A DNA stretch of 64,000 nt from WRIS01 sp050945135 (GCA_050945135.1 JBMNSJ010000002.1:1-64000); one strand, 5' to 3'; numbered from the stretch's first letter, positions 27,391-36,200 are shown. Made by a program: numbers and translations. The notes: a model not told the origin generated them from the letters alone.

Positions 27391-27418
27391 TTGGAGTGCT
27401 ATCGTGGGTTAGTATACT
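27391..27418 (+). promoter_or_regulatory. Probable htrA promoter
   Basis: TTGGAG (27391-27396), 16-bp spacer, TATACT (27413-27418), followed by AAGGAG at about 27433 and the ATG at 27447. Confidence 0.45.
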
Positions 27419-27446
27419 TCGTATGACAGTATCAAGGAGAGATAGC

Positions 27447-28787
27447 ATGAATACACCCTACGACAACGAACCAAGCTCAACAAACACACCGCCAACGCAG
27501 CCAACAGCATCGATGCCCCCTGCTCACCAGGAAAAACCTCAGCAAACGGCACCGGTTACGCCTTCGCCTCAGTACGGAGTTCCTGCTGCTAAGCCGATTG
27601 CACCTGCCCATGCACAAAAAGCAGGTTCTTCAAACGCTAAAACGTTCTTCATTTCGTTTTTGGGCGCTGCTCTTGCAGTTGTCATTGGGCTTGTTGGCTT
27701 TGGAATTTTCCAATCAAGCTCGAGCGGAACTTCCTCGGAGCACTCAACAACGGTTCTAGGTTCTTCTGGCTCAGATATACAAATTGAGGAAGACGATACG
27801 CTTGCAGAAGCGGTTTCGAAAAAAGCCCTTCCGTCAGTTGTTAACATTGACGTATATGTCGAGCAAACGAGCATGAACCCCTTTGGTTACGGATCATCAA
27901 GCGGCGAGTCAACACAGTCTTCGCTCGGTAGTGGCGTTGTCCTTTCCGAAGACGGCTATATCATCACGAACTATCATGTTATTGAAGGTGCCGATTCGCT
28001 TGAAGTAACAGTGGGAGACGAAACGCATCAGGCAAGCATTGTAGGTACTGACCCTAGTTCTGACCTCGCCGTTCTCAAGATTGATGGCGCAGAAGGCCTT
28101 GTCCCTATCGAGATTGGTTCATCAGCCGACCTTGAGATTGGAGAATGGGTTATGACCATCGGTAGTCCCTTTGGTCTTGAGCAATCGGTAGCTACGGGTA
28201 TTGTTTCAGCTACGAGTAGGTCGCAAATTGTTGAGTCCACCATGGGCGATGCGATGGTTTATACCAACCTCATCCAGACTGACGCAGCAATTAATCCGGG
28301 CAACTCCGGCGGCGCACTTGTGGATTCTGACGGTAAGCTAATTGGGGTTAATACCTTAATAACCTCGTATTCTGGCAATTATTCTGGAGTCGGCTTTGCG
28401 ATTCCGGTTGATTATGCAATCAGCATTGCTGAGCAAATTATCAGCGGAGAAGAGCCTACACACGCGCAACTTGGAGTGTCCTTGTCCACGGTAAGCCCCT
28501 CGGTTGCTCAGCGCTATGGTCTTGCAACCGATTCCGGCGCATATGTAACACAGGTTTATTCTGACTCTGGCGCTGACAAAGCCGGAGTTGAAGTGGGAGA
28601 TATTATTACAAAATTTGAGGGCACCACAGTCACTTCAGCAAGTGATCTTATGCTTGAGATACGTTCTCATAATCCAGGAGACAAAGTATCGATGGAAATC
28701 AATCGAAGTGGAAAAATTGAAACCCTCGAGGTAACCCTTGGTTCAGATGCTGCTACGTCTCAATCGGCGTTTAAGCAGGCAAGCTAA
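27447..28787 (+). CDS. HtrA/DegP-type membrane-anchored serine protease with PDZ domain
   Basis: 446 residues from ATG 27447 with AAGGAG just upstream. The cytoplasmic N-terminus (about 1-65) is Pro/Gln/Thr-rich. One membrane helix lies at about 70-92, then a Ser-rich linker and a trypsin-like domain. The catalytic triad is visible: His in NYHVIEGADS, Asp in SSDLAVLKI, Ser in NPGNSGGAL. A single C-terminal PDZ domain follows (about 350-435). It degrades or refolds damaged proteins outside the membrane. It ends at a strong terminator. Confidence 0.95.
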   Translation: MNTPYDNEPSSTNTPPTQPTASMPPAHQEKPQQTAPVTPSPQYGVPAAKPIAPAHAQKAGSSNAKTFFISFLGAALAVVIGLVGFGIFQSSSSGTSSEHSTTVLGSSGSDIQIEEDDTLAEAVSKKALPSVVNIDVYVEQTSMNPFGYGSSSGESTQSSLGSGVVLSEDGYIITNYHVIEGADSLEVTVGDETHQASIVGTDPSSDLAVLKIDGAEGLVPIEIGSSADLEIGEWVMTIGSPFGLEQSVATGIVSATSRSQIVESTMGDAMVYTNLIQTDAAINPGNSGGALVDSDGKLIGVNTLITSYSGNYSGVGFAIPVDYAISIAEQIISGEEPTHAQLGVSLSTVSPSVAQRYGLATDSGAYVTQVYSDSGADKAGVEVGDIITKFEGTTVTSASDLMLEIRSHNPGDKVSMEINRSGKIETLEVTLGSDAATSQSAFKQAS

Positions 28788-28813
28788 GAATTTAGCACAA
28801 TTAACTTTTAGGA

Positions 28814-28846
28814 ACGTGACTGCCGAAGCCGGTAGTCACGTTTTCT
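28814..28846 (+). terminator. Rho-independent terminator of htrA
   Basis: 12-bp stem ACGTGACTGCCG with CGGTAGTCACGT (one G-U pair), 4-nt loop, then TTTTCT. Confidence 0.85.
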
Positions 28847-29043
28847 GTGTTCGAATAGTTTGAAAAACTCCCGTGTCCCATTCTGCTTGATCAAAACATT
28901 TGAGTCGTTGGTGTATGCGAGCTCTCCTTTGAGGTGTCTCCAGGCTGTCGTCATAAATCTTGCTAAACCAAGCTATTTGCCTGAGTGAATGATGCTTCAA
29001 TCGTAACTGACACCAAAAATCTTACGAAACCAACCCAATTTGT

Positions 29044-29189
29044 ATGAGATGGAAGCTTATGCCCGGTCAAATCCGTCGAATCAGATGGATAGACACTCTG
29101 CCGCGATAGCGGAATCTTCGCCACCTGGGTTTATGTGATGTGCGAATTCGCTTGTTTGTAATAAGTGCGGGCATAAGCTTCAATCTCAT
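29044..29189. repeat. 22-bp inverted repeat, 102-nt loop
   Basis: 29044-29065 is the reverse complement of 29168-29189 with one mismatch (core GAAGCTTATGCCCG). The region could fold into a long hairpin of about 146 nt. There are no flanking coding regions. Confidence 0.75.
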
Positions 29190-29334
29190 GCAGAATATCG
29201 AGCAGAGCTTGTTCTTTTCGAGTGCGGCAGCACGTTCGGCAGTTGTTAGGATTGCACAACCCATGTTCGACGTGTTGACTATGGGCAAAACCAGTCACAT
29301 TACTAGAGTTTTGGCAGAATTGCCTCGCAGCCAC

Positions 29335-29470
29335 GTCAGATTGAACGTTTTGTGGTTGCTTCACTGCCTGTGTTCGACGCCTCATAGCAGGGGATGCCTT
29401 GCCATCAGGTATTTTGTGAACCTCAAATCTTGCGGCACCAATCCGACAACCACAAAACGTTCAATCTGAC
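29335..29470. repeat. 24-bp perfect inverted repeat, 88-nt loop
   Basis: 29335-29358 is the exact reverse complement of 29447-29470 (core TTGAACGTTTTGTGG). The 136-nt unit resembles the fold-back elements at 3.2 kb and 50.9 kb in size and layout, though not in sequence. Confidence 0.8.
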
Positions 29471-29535
29471 ATGAATTATTGGAGCGGCGGGCATAACCTT
29501 GGATGAGCAAACCCTCTCAGGGAGTTCTTTGTGCG

Positions 29536-29663
29536 ACCGCTGACTCAGTCAGGCAAACACGTGCACAATCACTGATACAGTCAAGCGAGCCCACGCGCAA
29601 CCGCTGACGCAGCCATGCAAGCACACGCACGATCACTGATACGGACAAACAAACATGCGCCCG
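29536..29663. repeat. Four degenerate 32-nt tandem repeats alternating in two types
   Basis: Units begin at exactly 29536, 29568, 29600 and 29632. Units 1 and 3 start ACCGCTGAC, units 2 and 4 start ATCACTGAT. The pattern is (A-B)(A-B), as if a 32-nt duplication was itself duplicated. It lies about 110 bases upstream of pyrH. Confidence 0.7.
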
Positions 29664-29775
29664 GCTGCGTCATTTGCTCATTAAGTGAAATGCGAGGGTT
29701 TGAAAGCTGCTCTAAGCTGAGCCTTTCTTGTTTTCGGGTAAGATTAAGAAAATGCTTAGAGGAAGGTGCGGTTTT

Positions 29776-30492
29776 ATGGCAGAGGATTATAAGTATAAGC
29801 GAGTGCTTCTTAAGCTATCCGGCGAGGCTTTGGCTGGAGATCTTGGTTATGGTATCGATCCAAAGGTTGTTGAAGATTTGGCGGTACAGATAAAAGGTTT
29901 TGTGAAAGATGGTGTTCAGCTTGCGATTGTAGTTGGTGGAGGTAATATTTTCCGCGGAATGGCTGCAAGTGCAGAAGGAATGGATCGCTCGCAAGCAGAC
30001 TATATCGGCATGCTTGCTACCATCATGAACGCCTTAGCTCTACAAGATGCTTTCGAGCGGCACGGGCTTTACACTCGCGTCCAAAGCGCCATCTCTATGC
30101 AAGAAGTTTCCGAGCCCTATATTCGCCGACGTGCAATTCGTCACCTTGAAAAAGGTCGGATTGTTATTTTAGCTGCTGGTACAGGAAATCCTTATTTCAC
30201 CACTGATACCACCGCGGCTCTCCGTGCATGCGAGCTCGACGCAGAGTGTCTCCTTAAAGCAACGAAGGTTGACGGTATTTACGACAGCGATCCTAAAACA
30301 AATCCTGATGCTAAGAAGTTTGAAGAGCTGAGCTACATGGATGTGCTTTCTCTCGGACTCAATGTCATGGATTCGACAGCAACTTCTTTATGTATGGACA
30401 ACAATCTGCCTATGATTGTGTTTGATTTAACCGCTTCGGGTAACATTGCCCGCGCCCTTCGTGGTGAAAAAGTTGGAACAATGGTCCAATAG
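29776..30492 (+). CDS. pyrH: UMP kinase
   Basis: 238 residues from ATG 29776, with AGGAAGG upstream; in-frame ATG 29752 is less well placed. It is an amino-acid-kinase-fold enzyme that phosphorylates UMP to UDP and feeds pyrimidine nucleotide and cell-wall precursor synthesis. It shows KLSGEALAGD at the N-terminus, VVGGGNIFRG (about 55-64) and AAGTGNPYFTTDTTAALRA (about 134-152). It is the first gene of a large housekeeping operon continuing through frr and uppS; the usual tsf and rpsB neighbours are not upstream. Confidence 0.96.
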   Translation: MAEDYKYKRVLLKLSGEALAGDLGYGIDPKVVEDLAVQIKGFVKDGVQLAIVVGGGNIFRGMAASAEGMDRSQADYIGMLATIMNALALQDAFERHGLYTRVQSAISMQEVSEPYIRRRAIRHLEKGRIVILAAGTGNPYFTTDTTAALRACELDAECLLKATKVDGIYDSDPKTNPDAKKFEELSYMDVLSLGLNVMDSTATSLCMDNNLPMIVFDLTASGNIARALRGEKVGTMVQ

Positions 30493-30578
30493 GCAAAGAC
30501 AAGAACCTGCGCGCACGGTACAATGGGTGCGAACAATACAGCTTTTTGACTGCAACGGAAGGATGAAGGTGCAAGATC

Positions 30579-31136
30579 ATGGTTGATGAAGTAATGCTTG
30601 AGGCTGAGGAGCATATGCAAAAGGCGCTGACCAGGCTCAGTGAGAATTTCACGTCGGTACGTACCGGACGTGCAAATGCAATGATTCTCGATCGAATCAA
30701 GGTTGACTATTACGGAGTAATGACTCCTATTAACCAAATGGCTGCCGTGAAAACTCCCGATGCGCACATGCTTGTTATCGAGCCTTGGGATAAAAGCACA
30801 CTTACGCCCATTGAGCAGGCCATTCAATCAAGCGATTTAGGTGTGACGCCCTCTAACGACGGCTCGGTTATCAGACTTCCGTTTCCTCAGCTCACAGAAG
30901 AAAGACGCCGCGAGCTCGTAAAGCAGTGCAAAAACTATGCAGAAGAATCTCGTGTTGCGGTTAGAAATGCTCGTCGTGATGCAAATAGCGCTATTGATAA
31001 GCTTAAGAAAGATTCAGAAATATCTGAAGACGATGCCAAGCGCGCTGAGGCAGAAGCTCAAAAACTCACCGATCGTTTTATCGCAGAAGTAGAAGAGGCT
31101 TTCAAGAAAAAAGAAGCAGAGGTCATGGAGATTTAG
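30579..31136 (+). CDS. frr: Ribosome recycling factor
   Basis: 185 residues, standard length. It shows the signature VRTGRANAMILDRIKVDYYG (about 28-47), where the Arg in TGR is essential, and the late RRELVKQCKNYAEESRVAVRNARRDA. It works with EF-G to split post-termination ribosomes. It is 86 bases after pyrH, the near-universal pyrH-frr pair. A TACAAT box at about 30519 may add internal transcription. Confidence 0.97.
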   Translation: MVDEVMLEAEEHMQKALTRLSENFTSVRTGRANAMILDRIKVDYYGVMTPINQMAAVKTPDAHMLVIEPWDKSTLTPIEQAIQSSDLGVTPSNDGSVIRLPFPQLTEERRRELVKQCKNYAEESRVAVRNARRDANSAIDKLKKDSEISEDDAKRAEAEAQKLTDRFIAEVEEAFKKKEAEVMEI

Positions 31137-31202
31137 ACCTGCTTTCGCGGATGGATATACTGTTCGTGAGTACCGGTCTCAAGTCACGTACAATCACTGT
31201 TC

Positions 31203-31979
31203 ATGAATAAAGCACTTGAAGAAATATTCCCTAATCTTCCTGACGACATCAGTTTAGATGCGCTTGATGTCACGCGGATTCCTCAGCACCTCGCCATTAT
31301 TATGGATGGAAATGGGCGATGGGCTAAGCAGCATGGAAAGAATCGCCTCACCGGACATCATGCCGGAATCGAAGCGGTACGAGAAAGCATCAGATGCGCC
31401 TCCGATTTAGGAGTTCGCTACCTTACTATTTATTCCTTTTCTTCAGAAAACTGGAAGCGTCCCGTCGAAGAGGTTTCAGGTCTTATGAACCTTTTTGCAA
31501 AAACCATGCTCGCTGAAGTTGATGAATTGCATGAAGAGCAGGTGCGCGTAAAGACAATCGGCAACCTAGAAGCACTTCCGCAAAAGACACGTAAAGCTTT
31601 CGACAAGGCATGGGAGCTTACAAAAAATAACACTGGCATGACCCTGGTGGTCGCAATTAATTATGGCGGCAGACAAGAGATAATTGAGGGAATGCAAGCC
31701 TTTTTGAGTGAAGCGCAGAAAGATATTGCAGCAGGACGAAGCCCAAAAGAGCTCGACGAACATAGCTTTTCAAACTATCTATATACTGCAGATATTCCTA
31801 ATCCAGATATGGTTATTCGAACGAGCGGCGAGATGCGTCTTTCAAACTTTTTGTTATGGCAGGCTGCTTATGCAGAGTTCTACTGTACTGATGTTTTGTG
31901 GCCTGATTTTTGCCGTTACGATGTTCTTCGGGCGATCGTTGATTTTCAAAAGCGCGATAGACGTTTTGGGGCGGTGTAG
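31203..31979 (+). CDS. uppS: Undecaprenyl diphosphate synthase (cis-isoprenyl transferase)
   Basis: 258 residues. The catalytic Asp lies in IIMDGNGRWAKQ (about 31-42), followed by HHAGIEAVRE, FSSENWKRP (about 81) and the C-terminal RTSGEMRLSNFLLWQAAYAE. It adds cis isoprene units to make the C55 lipid carrier for peptidoglycan and wall polymers. TACAAT at 31189-31194 ends only eight bases before the ATG and no clear ribosome site is seen, so a leaderless transcript is possible in addition to read-through from frr. Confidence 0.95.
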   Translation: MNKALEEIFPNLPDDISLDALDVTRIPQHLAIIMDGNGRWAKQHGKNRLTGHHAGIEAVRESIRCASDLGVRYLTIYSFSSENWKRPVEEVSGLMNLFAKTMLAEVDELHEEQVRVKTIGNLEALPQKTRKAFDKAWELTKNNTGMTLVVAINYGGRQEIIEGMQAFLSEAQKDIAAGRSPKELDEHSFSNYLYTADIPNPDMVIRTSGEMRLSNFLLWQAAYAEFYCTDVLWPDFCRYDVLRAIVDFQKRDRRFGAV

Positions 31980-31981
31980 AA

Positions 31982-32890
31982 ATGGCCGAGCAAAACAAGC
32001 AGAAAGAGCCGGGCAAGGTAAAGCAATTTGCGCTTGATAAAACTCCGGAAAAGCTAAAAAACCCAAGCAATTTGCAGGTTCGTTTTCGCACGGGTGTTGT
32101 CTATATCACCATCACTATAGCTTGTGTTCTTGTGCACGATATCACCACGGTGCTATTGCTGTCAGCTACGGCAGGTATTTGTGCTGGTGAGTTTTATTAC
32201 ATGCTGCGTTCAGATGCGAAACTACCAAACGAAATGCTTGGTATTATTGCGGCAATACTCTATCCCATTAGCGTGTGGCTTCTTGGGCTTGTGGGGGCTT
32301 TGCTTGTTACGGTTCTTCTCGCACTAGCTCTTATCGTGTGGTACGTGTTTTGGATGCGTGCGCGCATTGCCGATGTTGGGGTAAGCCTTTTTGGTGCGGT
32401 ATATACCGGTCTGCTTATTTCAGGATTTATGATTATTCGAACCTCGGAATCCTTGGAGTTTCCCTGGGATGGCATACTTGTGCTCGCTATCTTTCTTGGC
32501 GTGTGGGCCAACGATGTGTTCGCCTATCTCATTGGCAGTAAATTCGGGAAGCACAAGCTTGCTCCGAGAACCTCTCCTAAAAAGAGCTGGGAAGGCTTCA
32601 TTGCTGGGCTCATTGCCTCAATGCTTGTTTGGGTAGGAATATCCTATATCCCTGGCGTCAACATGGACATTGTTCAGGCGTTCGTTTTTGGTCTCGTGTG
32701 TGGTCTGATGGGAGTTCTTGGCGATTTGGCTGAGAGCCGCATTAAAAGAAATTCTGGCTTCAAGGATTCAGGCACTATCATGCCCGGGCATGGAGGCTTG
32801 CTCGATCGATGCGATTCGCTATTCCTTGTTGCGGTCACCGCGGCAGTCTTGTTGATTGTGGGAGGATGCATTCCCTATGCAGGCGTCTAA
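31982..32890 (+). CDS. cdsA: Phosphatidate cytidylyltransferase
   Basis: 302 residues, with a charged N-terminal 35 residues and about eight membrane helices. The family signature is the C-terminal GDLAESRIKRNSGFKDSG...MPGHGGLLDRCDS, preceded by SPKKSWEGFIAG. It makes CDP-diacylglycerol from phosphatidate and CTP, the branch point for phospholipids. It starts two bases after uppS and overlaps dxr, so translation is coupled along the operon. Confidence 0.95.
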   Translation: MAEQNKQKEPGKVKQFALDKTPEKLKNPSNLQVRFRTGVVYITITIACVLVHDITTVLLLSATAGICAGEFYYMLRSDAKLPNEMLGIIAAILYPISVWLLGLVGALLVTVLLALALIVWYVFWMRARIADVGVSLFGAVYTGLLISGFMIIRTSESLEFPWDGILVLAIFLGVWANDVFAYLIGSKFGKHKLAPRTSPKKSWEGFIAGLIASMLVWVGISYIPGVNMDIVQAFVFGLVCGLMGVLGDLAESRIKRNSGFKDSGTIMPGHGGLLDRCDSLFLVAVTAAVLLIVGGCIPYAGV

Positions 32891-34082
32891 AAAGCGGGTC
32901 GCAGTACTTGGTTCTTCGGGTTCAATTGGCACGCAAACACTCGATGTTATTTCTCGTCACGCCGATAAGCTCGAACTGGTAGCCCTGGCGCTCAACTCTC
33001 AGGTTGGCATACTCGAGCAGCAAGCGCGACAATTTGGGGTAGGGCATGTCGCTCTTGGCGCATCTCATCTAGAAAACGATCCTTGCGTAGATGGTCTGCG
33101 CAATCATATAGATACCTGCGCGCGTGAAGGACTTGTTCAAAACCCTCATATAGGTTTTGGTTTTGATGCAGTCGAAGATTTAGTTCGTCTTCCCGAGGTC
33201 GATATTGTTGTCAATGCGGTGGTGGGAGCTGCCGGCTTGCGCCTGAGCTATGAAGCACTTAAGGCGGGAAAGCAACTCGGACTAGCCAACAAAGAATCCC
33301 TTGTTGTCGGGGGCGATCTTATCATGCCGCTAGCAACGCACGACACTTTGCTGCCAATCGATTCAGAACATGGCGCTATTTATCAGTGCCTTCTTGGTGA
33401 GAATCCAGACGAAGTAGAAGCCTTATGGGTTACTGCATCAGGTGGGCCATTCAGGGGTCGCACGCGTGATGGGCTAAAAAACATCACACCCGAACAAGCA
33501 TTGGCGCACCCTACCTGGAATATGGGAGCAAAGATTAGCATCGATTCAGCCACCTTGATGAACAAGGGGCTTGAGGTTATCGAAGCTCACCATCTTTTCT
33601 CGATGCCCTATGACCGCATTAAGGTTTTAGTGCAACCGCAAAGTGCTATTCATTCGATGGTTGAGTTTAAGGATGGTAGCGTCAAAGCTCACTTGGGTAC
33701 AACCGATATGCGTATCCCAATTCAGTTTGCATTGTCTTATCCTGACAGGTGGAGCGCGCTAGTAAAGAATTTGGATTTTCGCAGCCTAGGCTCACTCGAG
33801 TTTGACGCTCCCGATACTAAAACCTTTGCCTGTCTTGCTCTGGCGCAAGAGGCGGGGAAATGCGGGCAAACAATGCCGTGCGTAATGAATGCAGCAAACG
33901 AAATAGCGGTAGCAAGCTTTTTGAGCTCCGAATGTGCTTTCTTGCAGATTGCATCGTGTGTTGAGGCAGTTATGAACCTCCACATAGCTCAGCGTGTCGA
34001 GAGTCTTGATCAGCTTGAGGAAGTTGATTTTTGGGCACGTACGCAGGCGCAAGCCTATTTGAAGGAGCATGCGTGGACGTAG
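32877..34082 (+). CDS. dxr: 1-deoxy-D-xylulose 5-phosphate reductoisomerase
   Basis: 401 residues from ATG 32877, overlapping cdsA by 14 bases. GGGAGG lies 13-18 bases upstream, and a GTG at 32856 is a weaker alternative. It shows the NADPH-binding GSSGSIGTQTLDV, the ANKESLVVGG loop, the metal-site SEHGAIYQCL and the catalytic TASGGPFRGR. The HPTWNMGAKISIDSATLMNKG segment is also present. It makes 2-C-methylerythritol 4-phosphate, the committed MEP-pathway step, with ispG two genes downstream. Confidence 0.96.
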   Translation: MQASKKRVAVLGSSGSIGTQTLDVISRHADKLELVALALNSQVGILEQQARQFGVGHVALGASHLENDPCVDGLRNHIDTCAREGLVQNPHIGFGFDAVEDLVRLPEVDIVVNAVVGAAGLRLSYEALKAGKQLGLANKESLVVGGDLIMPLATHDTLLPIDSEHGAIYQCLLGENPDEVEALWVTASGGPFRGRTRDGLKNITPEQALAHPTWNMGAKISIDSATLMNKGLEVIEAHHLFSMPYDRIKVLVQPQSAIHSMVEFKDGSVKAHLGTTDMRIPIQFALSYPDRWSALVKNLDFRSLGSLEFDAPDTKTFACLALAQEAGKCGQTMPCVMNAANEIAVASFLSSECAFLQIASCVEAVMNLHIAQRVESLDQLEEVDFWARTQAQAYLKEHAWT

Positions 34083-35131
34083 TAATGATGATTCTCTACA
34101 CTGCCGTCGTGCTCGGGGTGCTTGTGTTCGTTCATGAGGGAGGGCATTATCTCGCAGCGCGGGCCTTTGGCGTGCGTGTTACCGAGTTTATGCTAGGTCT
34201 GCCGGGGCCGAGTGTTGGGTTCACCTGGAAGGGCACGCGCTTTGGCGTAACGGCAGTTCCCTTGGGTGGTTATGCGCGAATCTGCGGTATGGGATCTGGT
34301 GAGCAAAGTCCTTATCTAAAGCAGGTAATAAAGCTCGTGTTTGAGCGAGGAACAGTTACGATGGAAGAGGTGGCTCGCGCACTCGAGATTAGTGACGACG
34401 ACGCTTATAACGCACTCGAAGAACTTGCCGAGTGGGGAACCATCGCAGGTCCTAGCAGGAAAGACAAAATTAATATCTATCGCACGCTTGAAGTAAAAGG
34501 CGTTCATGAGCTGGGTACTCCTCAAGAGATTGATGATTTGGACGCTTTTTATGAAGCGGAATACGCGCAGCAGTACCGCGCTATCCCGTTTTGGAAACGC
34601 TCCATCATCCTGCTTGCGGGCGTGGCAGTAAACCTGCTCTTTGCGATTCTGCTATTCATCCTTATCTATTCAGTCATCGGATTCGATGCCACCCATCCTC
34701 AAACAGGTGAGCTTGTTCATGTTACCGTTGATCCTCTGCGAGCTATTGGGGCAGGTTTTAACTATATTGGCATGGTAATAACGGCTGTCATCGGGCTTTT
34801 TAATCCTGCTACGGCAGCACAGACTATCTCTGACTCAGCTTCGATTGTTGGTATTGCAGCTAGGTCGAAAGATGCTGCTGATGCTGGCTTTGTAAACTTT
34901 CTTTTCTTTGTGGCGATGATTTCGGTTTCTCTTGGCATCATGAATCTTTTGCCGGTTCCGCCGCTGGATGGCGGGCGCTTTGTCGTTGAAGTATTCCAAA
35001 AAATTACGCGCAAACCGGTTACGCAAAGAATCATGAATGCCTTAAGTGTTATAGGCTTCTTGCTCATTATGGCCTTATTCGTGGTGATGGTGGGGCAAGA
35101 CATTCAGCGCTTCGTATTCGGAAATTGGTAA
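34073..35131 (+). CDS. rseP: Site-2 (M50) membrane metalloprotease with HTH-like insert and no evident PDZ domain
   Basis: 352 residues from GTG 34073, five bases after GGAG; ATG 34085 is the alternative. The zinc motif HEGGH lies in the first membrane helix (VFVHEGGHYLAARAFG), and the second active-site motif PVPPLDGGRFV near 302. Between the first and second helices, where a substrate-gating region is expected, there is a segment of about 65 residues. It reads GTVTMEEVARALEISDDDAYNALEELAEWG and resembles a helix-turn-helix or winged-helix fold. I see no PDZ domain in its usual place. RseP-type enzymes cut membrane-bound anti-sigma factors and signal peptides. It sits between dxr and ispG, as in many bacteria. 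Confidence 0.88.
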   Translation: MDVVMMILYTAVVLGVLVFVHEGGHYLAARAFGVRVTEFMLGLPGPSVGFTWKGTRFGVTAVPLGGYARICGMGSGEQSPYLKQVIKLVFERGTVTMEEVARALEISDDDAYNALEELAEWGTIAGPSRKDKINIYRTLEVKGVHELGTPQEIDDLDAFYEAEYAQQYRAIPFWKRSIILLAGVAVNLLFAILLFILIYSVIGFDATHPQTGELVHVTVDPLRAIGAGFNYIGMVITAVIGLFNPATAAQTISDSASIVGIAARSKDAADAGFVNFLFFVAMISVSLGIMNLLPVPPLDGGRFVVEVFQKITRKPVTQRIMNALSVIGFLLIMALFVVMVGQDIQRFVFGNW

Positions 35132-35135
35132 CAGC

Positions 35136-36200
35136 ATGGGAGAACTACGTCCAAATCAGCAAACACGTAGGGTGATGGTAGGTTCAATACCTCTCGGTGG
35201 TGGTGCTCCCTGCGCCGTGCAATCAATGCTTAATCAGCCATTGTCCAATGTAGAAGCAAACCTAAATCAAATCCGCGAGCTAGCAGAGGCGGGGTGCGAG
35301 ATTATTCGTGTGGCTATTCCTCACGAATCTGATATCAGAAGTTTTGAGGCAATCTGTAAGCAATCTCCTTTGCCGGTTGTGGCAGACATTCATTTCGATG
35401 CAAAAATCGCCGTTGAAGCAGCCTATGCAGGGGCAGCAAAGCTACGAATAAACCCAGGTAATGTTGGGGGTCTCGAAAAAACCGATGCGATTATTGATGC
35501 TGCAGGCGAAATGGGAATACCTATCCGTATTGGCGTTAACGCTGGTTCGCTCGAGAAAAGCATTATGGCGCAAAGCGATTTGAGCCTTGCGCAAAAACTC
35601 TGTGTATCAGCTGTGCAGTGTGTGCAGTATTTCCAGAGCCGAAACTTTAATGACGTTGTCATTTCCGCTAAAGCGCATGATGTCATGACAACAGTTAAGG
35701 CGTATCGGCTGCTTTCTCAAGAACTTCCCACGGTGCCTCTTCATATTGGAATCACCGAAGCAGGTACTCTTTTTCAGGGGCTGATAAAATCTGCTTTAGG
35801 GCTTGGAATTTTGTTGGAAGAAGGAATTGGAGATACTCTACGTATTTCTTTGACCGATGATCCCATGCAAGAGATTCGTGCCTGTTGGACACTTTTGAGC
35901 GCATTGGATTTGCGCAGACGCTTTCCAGAGATTATCAGTTGTCCAACCTGCGGACGCTGCCAGGTTGATTTAATTGCTCTAGCCAAGCAAGTGGAAGAGC
36001 GTGTGTCATCTCTTAATAAACCCTTAAAGATTGCGGTCATGGGTTGTGTAGTTAATGGTCCTGGTGAGGCAGCAGATGCAGATATTGGAGTAGCTTGCGG
36101 GGCTGGTTCCGGCGTACTTTTTGCACAAGGAGAAATCTTGCGCAAGGTTCCCGAGAGCGCTATTCTAGATGCTTTGATGGAAGAGATAGGAAAATTATGA
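35136..36200 (+). CDS. ispG: 4-hydroxy-3-methylbut-2-en-1-yl diphosphate synthase
   Basis: 354 residues. N-terminal TIM barrel with VADIHFDAKIAVEAA and LRINPGNVGG; C-terminal iron-sulphur domain with cluster ligands in SCPTCGRC and the later Cys of VMGCVVNGPGEA. It is the penultimate MEP-pathway enzyme and uses a 4Fe-4S cluster and reductant to form HMBPP. ATGA overlap (36197-36200) couples it to proS. Together with dxr it shows the organism makes isoprenoids by the MEP route. Confidence 0.96.
   Translation: MGELRPNQQTRRVMVGSIPLGGGAPCAVQSMLNQPLSNVEANLNQIRELAEAGCEIIRVAIPHESDIRSFEAICKQSPLPVVADIHFDAKIAVEAAYAGAAKLRINPGNVGGLEKTDAIIDAAGEMGIPIRIGVNAGSLEKSIMAQSDLSLAQKLCVSAVQCVQYFQSRNFNDVVISAKAHDVMTTVKAYRLLSQELPTVPLHIGITEAGTLFQGLIKSALGLGILLEEGIGDTLRISLTDDPMQEIRACWTLLSALDLRRRFPEIISCPTCGRCQVDLIALAKQVEERVSSLNKPLKIAVMGCVVNGPGEAADADIGVACGAGSGVLFAQGEILRKVPESAILDALMEEIGKL

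Larger units (their letters stand above)
28850..29775. other. Gene-free island rich in degenerate repeats
   Basis: About 930 bases between htrA and pyrH with no supportable gene. It contains two long inverted repeats and a four-copy 32-nt tandem repeat (listed separately). There is also a looser direct repeat: AAATCTTGCTAAACCAAGC at 28955 recurs as AAATCTTACGAAACCAACC at 29017, with weaker echoes near 29109 and 29426. Open frames here (for example 29140-29469 plus, 29131-29385 minus) show no domain and span the inverted repeats. It may be the decayed remains of a small mobile or structured element. Confidence 0.6.

Noticed and set aside
29131..29469. Overlapping open frames on both strands, one with CNPNNCRTCC
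   Set aside because: The Cys-rich stretch hinted at a zinc protein, but no start signal, no known domain, and the frames run through inverted repeats.
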